A stretch of 39,600 nucleotides of DNA, from NCBI GenBank assembly GCA_964568735.1, contig CAZMRF010000046.1:1-39600 (forward strand), in the 5' to 3' direction. The notes beneath the pieces were generated by a model. The model was not told the origin of the DNA. It saw only the letters and a list, made by a program, of their open reading frames with translations, and ran no database searches. How positions within the stretch are numbered: position 1 is the stretch's first letter; each line of letters begins with the position of its first letter. Both the position numbers and the translations under genes were made by a program. Source of the DNA: CAZMRF01 sp964568735 (GTDB lineage: Bacteria; Acidobacteriota; Polarisedimenticolia; JACPZX01). Below, one piece after another: positions 33,300 through 39,600 of this stretch.

Positions 33300-33320
33300 G
33301 TACGGGCCTGTTTCCCGTAC
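33300..33320. other. 7-bp perfect inverted repeat in the gene-free stretch
   Basis: GTACGGG (33300-33306) and CCCGTAC (33314-33320) with a 7-nt spacer CCTGTTT. No adjoining T-run or gene end explains it. Confidence 0.4.
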
Positions 33321-33703
33321 CCTTCAGGGCATACCCGCGGTATTATCCCCCAGCCCAGCACAAACCTCGGTCGGTGCCAGCAGGGAGCACCCGTGCACGC
33401 GAGGCTCGAAGTAGGGCGAGCGAATGATCTTTGGGCGGGGGACCGTGGATGCCTTGTGGGAGGGGCCATGTGGATACTCGGCCATAGGGTGGTATCGGCA
33501 GCAGCACCCGTTGCAATGCTGCGGCACACCTCCCTCCTACCTCTAGAGTTGCACGTACTGGCCCGCTTCCGGACCCTTCCCACTCGAACTCCCACCCTCG
33601 GCGTCGAGGCTGCCTTCCTCCCACGGAGGCCGCATGCGTCTGAGCGGTTATTGGGCAAAGGTATCTCCCCCCAATGTTCCCTAGGCGCAATAGCCGGACC
33701 TCA

Positions 33704-33728
33704 ATCTGGTGCGGCAGCCCCACCAGAT
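33704..33728 (+). promoter_or_regulatory. hairpin just upstream of the kelch-repeat gene
   Basis: ATCTGGTG and CACCAGAT are 8-bp exact complements with a 9-nt loop, ending 38 nt before the ATG. It lies in the expected 5' leader and may affect translation or mRNA stability. This is inference. Confidence 0.38.
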
Positions 33729-33766
33729 GGGCAGTGATGGCTGTTCGCTACAGACCAGGCTCGGAG

Positions 33767-36667
33767 ATGGCTGTGACCGGACGGTCCCTGCGATGGAATG
33801 TGCCGCGAGCGGCTCTCCTGCTCATCTCGTCCCTGCTGCTCGGGACCACGGTCGCGGCTGCAGCCGTCGATTGGGAGTACATGGGTCAAGTACCGCCCGG
33901 CCGCTATGGGCATGCCATAGCCTATGACAGTGCCAGGGACCGCATCGTCCTGTTCGGGGGCCTGGGTAACAGCGGCTCACTAGCCGACACGTGGGAGTGG
34001 GACGGCACAGGATGGGTGGACGTCACGCCCACGGTGAGCCCGCCCGCCCGCGCCTATCATGCCTTGGCCTATGACAGCGTCCGTAGCCGCGTGGTTCTGT
34101 TCGGGGGGAGTGACGGCAGCAATAACCTTGCCGACACGTGGGAGTGGGACGGCACCGCGTGGCTGAGTCTCACGCCCTCGATGAGCCCGCCCGCCCGCTG
34201 GGGCCATGCCATGGCCTACGACAGCTCGGCGGGCCGAGTGGTCCTGTTCGGGGGCGTGGCCAGCTTGTACGCTCCCTATTTTGCCGACACTTGGGAGTGG
34301 GACGGGGCGGCATGGGTGAACATCACGCCTTCAATGAGCCCGCCCGCCCGCCGCGACCATGCTTTGGCCTACGACAGCGCACGTGACCGAGTGGTCCTGT
34401 TCGGGGGCTTGGGTAATGGCGGCTCCCTAGCCGACACCTGGGAGTGGGACGGCGCCGCGTGGGTGAATCGGCCGCCCGCGGTGAGCCCTCCCGCCCGCGC
34501 CTATCATGCCTTGGCCTACGACAGTGCGCGGGGCCGGGTGGTCCTGTTCGGGGGCTTGGGTAATGGCGGCTCCTTAGCCGACACATGGGAGTGGGACGGC
34601 ACCGCGTGGCTGAGCCTTGCGCCATCGATGAGCCCGCCCGCCCGCTACATTCATGCCATGGCCTACGACAGCGCGCGTGGTCGAGTGGTGCTTGTCGAGG
34701 GGGGTGACGGAAACAGCAGCCTTGCCGACACTTGGGAGTGGGACGGGGCGGCATGGGTAGATGTCACGCCTTCAATGAGCCCGCCCGCCCGCCGCGACCA
34801 TGCATTGGCCTACGATAGCGCGAGGGGTCGCGTGGTCCTGTTCGGCGGCCGGAGTGGCAGCACCTACCTTGCGGACACGTGGGAGTGGAACGGCACAGGA
34901 TGGGTGGAGGTCACGCCAACGGTGAGCCCGCCCGCTCGCGCCTATCATGCCTTGGCCTACGACAGTGCGCGGGGTCGCGTGGTCCTGTTCGGGGGCGACG
35001 TCTTCGGCAGCTTGTTCACCGACACGTGGGAGTGGGACGGCACCGCTTGGATGAACCGCATGCCCGCGGCGAGCCCGCCGGCCCGAATGGGGCATGCCCT
35101 AGCCTACGACAGCGCGAGGGGCCGCGCGGTCCTTTTCGGGGGCTATGGCTACTCTGGCGGCAACTACCTTGCCGACACGTGGGAGTGGGACGGCAGCGCG
35201 TGGGTGAATCGAATACCCGCAGTGAGCCCTCCCGCCCGTAATTCCCATGCGATGGCCTACGACAGCGCGAGGGGCGGCGTGGTCCTGTTCGGGGGCGACG
35301 ACAACGGGGCAGTACTTACCGACACGTGGGAGTGGGACGGCACCGCGTGGGTGAATCGAATACCCGCGGCGAGCCCTCCCGCCCGAAAGGGGCATGCACT
35401 GGCGTACGACAGCGCGCGGAGCTGCGTGGTCCTGTTCGGAGGCTACGGCGGCAGCGGCTCCCTTGCTGATACGTGGGAGTGGGACGGCACTGCGTGGGTG
35501 AATCGCGTACCCGCGGTGAACCCTCCGGCCCGTGACTCCCATGCTCTGGCCTACGACAGCGCGAGGGGGCGTGTCGTCCTGTTTGGGGGAACTGGGGGGA
35601 GTTCCGACACGTGGGAGTACGGCCCGCTTGAGGAAACCTGTGATGCTCTCGACGACAATGGCAACGGACGCATCGACGAGGGCTGCGACGACGACGTAGA
35701 CGGATACTGCGACTTGAGCATGACCGTCGTTGGAGTCCCGGAGGTGTGTCCTTTAGGTGGGGCAGACTGCGATGACACCGATCCGATGTCCTATCCGGCC
35801 GCTCAGGAACTCTGCGACGGTCGTGACAACGACTGTGACCTCGTCATGGATGACGGGAACCCGGGTGGCGGCCTGTCGTGCAACACATTGCTCCCGGGCG
35901 TCTGCGCACCGGGGACGACAATCTGCCAGGCAGGCTCGATCATCTGCCCGTCGAACATCTCGCCGTCATCCGAGGTCTGCGACGCCCTCGACAACGATTG
36001 CGACGGCCTGACGGACGACGACGCTCTCGGTCAGGACACCGACGCCGACGGCCGGTTCAACGTCTGTGACAACTGCCCCTTGGCCTACAACCCGAGTCAG
36101 GCCGACTCTGATCACGACCGCGTGGGGAATTCCTGCGACAACTGCATCCTCGCTCCGAACCCCTCCCAGACCGACACCGATGCCGACCAGCGCGGCGACC
36201 TCTGCGATAACTGCCCGCTGGACTACAACACGCTCCAGGACAACTACGATGGCGACCTCTGGGGCGACGTTTGCGACAACTGCATCCTGGTCCGCAACGA
36301 CGACCAGGTGGACATGGACAGCGACTTCGAGGGGGATGCCTGCGACCTGAACGACGGGTACATCCTGATGCGGATGGCTACATCCTCCGTGGTCGCGTAC
36401 CAGCGTGAAGATGCCTACGCCTACTTCAATATCTACCGGGCCTCTATGGCCGAACTGCAAGCCTCAGGCACATACACCCAGGACCCAAACCAGGTCGCTG
36501 GCGCCGCGCAGTTCTGCACCCAGTCCTCGGGCTCGGTGTTCGACCCGTACGCTCCTCAGCCGGGAGAGGTGGTGTTCTACTTGGGGACCGGCGTTAGCGG
36601 CACGGAGGACACACTGGGCACCGACAGTCAGGGCAACCTTCGACCCAACGATAATCCGTGCCCATAG
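33767..36667 (+). CDS. secreted kelch-repeat protein with MopE and thrombospondin-3 repeats
   Basis: A 966-residue exported protein. The start ATG 33767 gives a clear Sec signal peptide (RAALLLISSLLLG, cleavage after VAAAA); ATG 33737 is an alternative. Residues about 40-615 are kelch-like beta-propeller units of 47-52 residues: eleven DTWEWDG turns and twelve PPAR..HA.AYD..RVVLFGG halves. Next are two MopE-type units, CDALDDNGNGRIDEGC and CDGRDNDCDLVMDDG, and a third near CDALDNDCDGLTDDD. Then come three or more thrombospondin type-3 calcium-binding units, such as DTDADGRFNVCDNCP. The C-terminal 100 residues are unrecognised. It is likely a cell-surface or released, calcium-stabilised binding protein; no catalytic residues are evident. 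Confidence 0.88.
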   Translation: MAVTGRSLRWNVPRAALLLISSLLLGTTVAAAAVDWEYMGQVPPGRYGHAIAYDSARDRIVLFGGLGNSGSLADTWEWDGTGWVDVTPTVSPPARAYHALAYDSVRSRVVLFGGSDGSNNLADTWEWDGTAWLSLTPSMSPPARWGHAMAYDSSAGRVVLFGGVASLYAPYFADTWEWDGAAWVNITPSMSPPARRDHALAYDSARDRVVLFGGLGNGGSLADTWEWDGAAWVNRPPAVSPPARAYHALAYDSARGRVVLFGGLGNGGSLADTWEWDGTAWLSLAPSMSPPARYIHAMAYDSARGRVVLVEGGDGNSSLADTWEWDGAAWVDVTPSMSPPARRDHALAYDSARGRVVLFGGRSGSTYLADTWEWNGTGWVEVTPTVSPPARAYHALAYDSARGRVVLFGGDVFGSLFTDTWEWDGTAWMNRMPAASPPARMGHALAYDSARGRAVLFGGYGYSGGNYLADTWEWDGSAWVNRIPAVSPPARNSHAMAYDSARGGVVLFGGDDNGAVLTDTWEWDGTAWVNRIPAASPPARKGHALAYDSARSCVVLFGGYGGSGSLADTWEWDGTAWVNRVPAVNPPARDSHALAYDSARGRVVLFGGTGGSSDTWEYGPLEETCDALDDNGNGRIDEGCDDDVDGYCDLSMTVVGVPEVCPLGGADCDDTDPMSYPAAQELCDGRDNDCDLVMDDGNPGGGLSCNTLLPGVCAPGTTICQAGSIICPSNISPSSEVCDALDNDCDGLTDDDALGQDTDADGRFNVCDNCPLAYNPSQADSDHDRVGNSCDNCILAPNPSQTDTDADQRGDLCDNCPLDYNTLQDNYDGDLWGDVCDNCILVRNDDQVDMDSDFEGDACDLNDGYILMRMATSSVVAYQREDAYAYFNIYRASMAELQASGTYTQDPNQVAGAAQFCTQSSGSVFDPYAPQPGEVVFYLGTGVSGTEDTLGTDSQGNLRPNDNPCP
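33983..35620 (+). repeat. tandem 147-156 bp direct repeats encoding kelch units
   Basis: About eleven copies of a unit that begins GCCGACACGTGGGAGTGGGA and ends in TTCGGGGGC. Copies are highly alike at the DNA level, for example at 34427 and 34578, which points to recent expansion or gene conversion. Confidence 0.88.
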
Positions 36668-36889
36668 ATCGGGGGGAGGAGAGTGGAAGGTCGCGCGCCC
36701 TGGTCAAGGTTGGCTGGGTCTCCTACCCCGGAATACGCAGGGCTTTCGCGGATCCCTTAGCGGGTCCGGCCGTCGGGATCGACTTCAATTGAATTCTTCC
36801 GGCCATCGGAGCAGGTTCTCCGCCCGAACTGTTCTGACCTTCTTCCTATCCATAATCCTCGAGGAGAACCGCGCATAAGCCGAACCTAC

Positions 36890-37435
36890 TCAGACATGTT
36901 CGGCAGCGAACTCGACGATTCCGCTCATCGCCATGTCGCGTCCTTTTCCGGTCGGGTAGTTGCAATCTTCCTGGCCGAAAATCCATTTGTAGGCCTTCAG
37001 GATCAACTCAGGCGCCTCGCCGGGCAGACCATTGCCGAGGCCAGCCATCGTAGCAGCCGCGAGGACATCGTCCGGGTCTTCTCCCTCATGGACGCGCTTG
37101 AGGGCACAAACAACGCGCTTTGCCTCTTCCGGGTTGGTCTTGAACTTCGTGGCGATGTCGTCTTTGATCTCTTTGTGGCTGACCCGCCATCGAGACTTTG
37201 CTGCCTCATCGTAGATCCACACCATGAAGTCGTGGACTTGCATGCGTCCCCAAGAGCTCTTTCCTCCGGGCTTGGTGATGCAGACGATCCGGCCATCTGG
37301 CAACTGATCCACTTCGTAGCCGAGGAAGGGGACTTCTTCGAGCTTCACGCGGAACTCCTCTCTCGCGGCGTTTGGGATCTTGAGGGGAACGAATCTCATC
37401 GGTCCCGGGTACTTCCCCGACCGCCTCTTGGCCAC
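36890..37435 (-). CDS. unknown protein in the restriction-modification operon
   Basis: A 181-residue protein of no family I recognise. It starts with GTG 37435, which has GGGAGG 5 nt upstream and lies 19 nt after the nuclease stop, so it looks co-translated. In order: a basic start (KRRSGKYPGP), GYEVDQLPDGRIVCITKPGG, a helical part with VHDFMVWIYDEAAKSRWRVSHKEI, then EEAKRVVCALKRVHEGEDPDDVL and a C-terminal KWIFGQEDCNYPTGKGRDMAMS. There is no PD-(D/E)xK, helicase or methylase motif. Being third in this operon, it could be a specificity, control or accessory factor, but this rests on position only. Confidence 0.7.
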   Translation of the reverse strand: MAKRRSGKYPGPMRFVPLKIPNAAREEFRVKLEEVPFLGYEVDQLPDGRIVCITKPGGKSSWGRMQVHDFMVWIYDEAAKSRWRVSHKEIKDDIATKFKTNPEEAKRVVCALKRVHEGEDPDDVLAAATMAGLGNGLPGEAPELILKAYKWIFGQEDCNYPTGKGRDMAMSGIVEFAAEHV

Positions 37436-37454
37436 GGTCCCTCCCTGCCCTTCC

Positions 37455-38066
37455 CTACGACGCGATCCCGAGGATACGGGCGACGAGATTGGTCTTGGCA
37501 TAGAACGCCCTGGTCGTGCTCCCATGCCCCGGACCCTTTGTCCTTGGTTGCACGAAGCGCCCCATCGTGCCCGTCAGCGCCTCGAAGCCTACCGTCCGGA
37601 TGGTGAGGCGAACGACCTCGTAGTCTTCACGAACGGCCGCTCGAAGAAGGGGGTCCGTCAGGTCAAATGGCTGAACGCTGTGAACCAGCGATCGGCTTTC
37701 ATCCTGCCCCTCGAAGATGCGCGCGACGAGTACAATCTTCCCGAGCTTGCTAGGCAGGTGACTCCTCTCGAAGTCAGTTCGCTCCACATCGGCAGGGTCG
37801 ATCATGGTGATTGCCACAGTTTCCTTCGGAACGAGCCTCCCGCCGCTTTCCCGCTTCAGGGAGGTTACCTTCAATTCCCAGTCTCCAAAGTCAGGGTCAC
37901 GCGATGAGTCCTGAGGTCGTCCGAGGAATCGTTCCACGGTCTGGCCCGCCCACCCTTTGTTAGGCTTCTCTCCCTTGCGAACCGTGACTCGGAACCGATC
38001 CGCAAGTAGGCGAAGATCCTGTCCCACCAAGGACCGGAGACGGCGCAGCCCTTCGTCGCGATCCAT
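37455..38066 (-). CDS. MutH/Sau3AI-family restriction endonuclease
   Basis: A 203-residue endonuclease resembling E. coli MutH along its whole length. KGWAGQTVERFLG aligns with MutH KGWIGVLLEIWLG, PDFGDWELK with DFAALGVELK, and TRAFYAKTNLVARIL near the end with RGFYLKKNFTSALL. The PD-(D/E)xK residues are Glu45, Asp57, Glu64 and Lys66 (Asp to Glu spacing of seven, as in MutH), with a further Lys at 107. MutH and Sau3AI both act at GATC. Here the nuclease follows an adenine methylase gene, not mutS or mutL, so it is best read as a type II restriction enzyme. It lacks Sau3AI's second MutH-like domain. Confidence 0.84.
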   Translation of the reverse strand: MDRDEGLRRLRSLVGQDLRLLADRFRVTVRKGEKPNKGWAGQTVERFLGRPQDSSRDPDFGDWELKVTSLKRESGGRLVPKETVAITMIDPADVERTDFERSHLPSKLGKIVLVARIFEGQDESRSLVHSVQPFDLTDPLLRAAVREDYEVVRLTIRTVGFEALTGTMGRFVQPRTKGPGHGSTTRAFYAKTNLVARILGIAS

Positions 38067-38083
38067 TCTGGATGTTCTCAGCC

Positions 38084-38941
38084 TCAGCGAGTTCCGCGAG
38101 TCACCTTCGTGGACTCGTACCTCTGCACGGACAGGGCCAGGTAGGACGCGTCAAGGTCGATGCCGACGAATCGCCGGCCGAGCTTCAACGCCGCCAACCC
38201 CGTAGTCCCGCTCCCCACGAACGGGTCGACGACAAGGTCACCCTCGTCGCTGGCAGCCAGGATGATTCTTTCAAGAAGTTCAACCGGCTTCTGAGTTGGG
38301 TGTTTGCCAAACGCCTTCTCCTTGGCGCTTGGTGGGGCGATCCGCCAGACGGACTTCATCTGCTTGTTGCCGTTCATCGTCCGCATAAGCTGGTAGTTGA
38401 ACTTGTGCTTGCTCTTCCTGTCCTTCGCAGCCCAGAGGATCGTCTCGGTTGAGTGCGTAAAGTAGCGGCAGCTGAGGTTCGGTGGCGGGTTCGGCTTCTC
38501 CCAGGTGATGTCGTTGAGGATCTTCATGCCGAGTTGCTGCATCGCAAACCCGACCGAGTAGATCACATGCCTAGTCCCAGAGACCCAAAGCGAACCGTTC
38601 TTCTTCAGTGCCTCCTGGCAGCCGCGAATCCAGCCTGCATTGAATGAGTGCATCGCCTCGATGGAGGGCAGGCGATCCCATTCCCCCTTGTTTACCGAGA
38701 CCATCTGCCCGGAGTGGCAGGTGATGCCATCATTCGAGAGGAAATACGGTGGGTCGGCGAAGATCAGGTCCACCTCCGAAGTGGTTCCGAGTCGAGGCAG
38801 GAGCGCGATAGAGTCCCCACGGTAGAGCAAGAACTTGCCGTCCTTCGAGCGGTAGTAGGGCCGCACGTCAGTATCCGACTCGTCACCCCATCTGGGCGCC
38901 GAGAGAGTACCGGACCGTGCGCCGCGTTCTGACGACTTCAT
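38084..38941 (-). CDS. adenine-specific DNA methyltransferase (M.DpnA-like)
   Basis: A 285-residue N6-adenine methylase of the beta class: DPPY at residues 63-66 (catalytic motif IV) precedes the SAM-binding DPFVGSGTTGLAAL. The wording FADPPYFLSNDGITCHSGQMVSVNKGEWD and NLSCRYFTHSTETILWA closely follows DpnA of the Streptococcus DpnII system, which methylates GATC. The start is ATG 38941 with GAGGT upstream. It is the first gene of a three-gene minus-strand operon with a MutH-like nuclease, which supports GATC as the shared target; the site itself is inference. There is no separate DpnM-like methylase in the window. Confidence 0.9.
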   Translation of the reverse strand: MKSSERGARSGTLSAPRWGDESDTDVRPYYRSKDGKFLLYRGDSIALLPRLGTTSEVDLIFADPPYFLSNDGITCHSGQMVSVNKGEWDRLPSIEAMHSFNAGWIRGCQEALKKNGSLWVSGTRHVIYSVGFAMQQLGMKILNDITWEKPNPPPNLSCRYFTHSTETILWAAKDRKSKHKFNYQLMRTMNGNKQMKSVWRIAPPSAKEKAFGKHPTQKPVELLERIILAASDEGDLVVDPFVGSGTTGLAALKLGRRFVGIDLDASYLALSVQRYESTKVTRGTR

Positions 38942-39034
38942 GCGTACCTCGCTGTTACCAAGCTACTCGGGACAGGATGGGCTATGCGGCCCTGCAAGCC
39001 CTGATGTGCACGCAGTCAGGTGTACGAGATTCTA

Positions 39035-39208
39035 TCACTGGAGCTTCCTGAGCGGGTCCTTCTTGGCGAGATCGCGGTCGGCACCATCGACCGCGACGTA
39101 CGTCACGGGGCTGTTGGGGTCGGCCGGGTCGAGCTTTTCCCGGCCGTGGCGGCACTCCTGACATGCGACTACATTAGCGCCCTCCACGGAGACGGCTACC
39201 GGATCCAT
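39035..39208 (-). CDS. small hypothetical protein (weak)
   Basis: A frame of about 57 residues from the ATG at 39208 containing VVACQECRHGREKLDP and TYVAVDGADRDLAKKDPLRKL. The CxxC and the ordered, charged composition look more protein-like than a shadow frame, but no family is recognised. Its ATG shares the palindrome CATG with the start of the plus-strand methyltransferase gene, so one of the two starts may be wrong. Confidence 0.3.
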   Translation of the reverse strand: MDPVAVSVEGANVVACQECRHGREKLDPADPNSPVTYVAVDGADRDLAKKDPLRKLQ

Positions 39209-39600
39209 GCTCGGCGAACACGTCATTACCATCATCCGCGCCTACGACAACTGGATCGTCCGCGGCTATTGCTGGGGGCGCTTCGGGATCCTCCGCCAGC
39301 GCTTTCTCGACGAGATCGGGCAGTACCTTCCCGAACGGGGGCGCGTGCTCGATCTGGGCTGCGGCTTCGGCCTCTTCTCGCTCCACTACGCGAAGACCCG
39401 GCCCGGCTTGCGGATCGAAGGAGTCGATCGCAATCCGCGGCGCATCGCCATGGCCCGCGCTGCGGCCGAAAAGCTCGGGCTCGCCAATGTCCAGTACAAG
39501 GCCGGCGACGTCATGGACTTCCGTGGCGACGAGGCTTTCGACGCCGCCTACATGCTCGACATCGTCCACCACATCCCCGAGGAGGCGGTGCGCCCGCTGC
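39207..39600 (+). CDS. class I SAM-dependent methyltransferase (3' end outside window)
   Basis: The first 131 residues are present. VLDLGCGFGLFSLHYAK is SAM-binding motif I, IEGVDRNPRRIAMARAAAEKLGL is motif II, and VQYKAGDVMDF and FDAAYMLDIVHHIPEEAVRPLL are motifs III and IV in order. The LDIVHHIP wording is common in methylases acting on small molecules or lipids. The N-terminal RAYDNWIVRGYCWGRFGILRQRFLDEI may help bind the substrate. The start chosen is ATG 39207; there is no clear ribosome binding site. The product cannot be narrowed because the substrate region lies beyond the edge. Confidence 0.85.
   Translation, partial: MLGEHVITIIRAYDNWIVRGYCWGRFGILRQRFLDEIGQYLPERGRVLDLGCGFGLFSLHYAKTRPGLRIEGVDRNPRRIAMARAAAEKLGLANVQYKAGDVMDFRGDEAFDAAYMLDIVHHIPEEAVRPL

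Larger units (their letters stand above)
32995..33766. other. stretch of about 770 nt without a supported gene
   Basis: Six-frame reading gives only arginine/proline-rich frames with no family sequence. It is less GC-rich than the flanks and includes T-rich and A-rich tracts (TTTTTCCCCAAAGGG near 33147). Two perfect hairpins are listed separately. No riboswitch family could be recognised. It separates the tRNA-Ser gene from the accessory genes. Confidence 0.5.

Noticed and set aside
33002..33658. 218-codon minus-strand frame downstream of tRNA-Ser
   Set aside because: Arg/Pro-rich with no family match and no good ribosome binding site.
33983..35620. Regular repeats considered as a CRISPR array
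   Set aside because: Units are about 150 bp, lie within an open frame and encode kelch turns; there are no unique spacers or cas genes.

Overview
The window is GC-rich, densely coded bacterial DNA. The gene set (eukaryotic-type citrate synthase, a MopE/thrombospondin-3 surface protein, a TPR-kinase fusion, a BamD-like lipoprotein, a Lon-like protease, EF-P with a PGN-type loop) suggests a Gram-negative soil or sediment bacterium of the Acidobacteriota/Deltaproteobacteria/Eisenbacteria kind. That is inference from gene types only: there is no rRNA or other taxonomic marker here.

Bases 1-3179 are an integron platform with an unusual layout. A complete tyrosine recombinase with the IntI-specific insert (2028-3179, minus) is followed, on the same strand, by an attI-like core near 1725 and at least three small cassettes separated by attC-like sites (1142-1238, 627-725, 48-143). 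The integrase therefore reads toward its cassettes, the 'reverse' arrangement. One cassette carries a HEPN-like RX4H motif and one a zinc-ribbon protein.

Bases 3437-17884 hold mainly metabolic genes: a benzoate-CoA-ligase-family enzyme, a creatininase-family amidohydrolase, a BolA/CGFS-glutaredoxin pair, an RluA-type pseudouridine synthase, cysteine dioxygenase, two PaaI/Acd-type acyl-CoA genes, citrate synthase, a zinc-dependent dehydrogenase, a GT2 glycosyltransferase with a DegT-family sugar aminotransferase, and a DUF72 protein. The gaps between these genes repeatedly carry one palindromic element (R1-R6; diverged R7 and R8 lie further right). It has 17-21 bp complementary ends, two conserved internal boxes and a variable inner hairpin. 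This is the strongest undescribed-looking signal in the window.

Bases 17934-32928 hold a TPR protein fused to two Ser/Thr kinase domains (the first degenerate), a coupled minus-strand operon PASTA-rpe-thioesterase-bamD-like, an ECF sigma/anti-sigma pair, tRNA-Gln(CUG), a Lon-like protease, a GT39-type membrane glycosyltransferase whose frame runs 582 nt antisense into lon, DsbD, elongation factor P, a Nudix hydrolase and tRNA-Ser(GCU).

Bases 33000-39600 look accessory: a stretch of about 770 nt without a convincing gene, a secreted protein with about twelve kelch-like repeats, a compact restriction-modification operon (DpnA-like methylase, MutH-like nuclease, unknown third gene) and the start of a SAM-dependent methyltransferase cut by the window edge.
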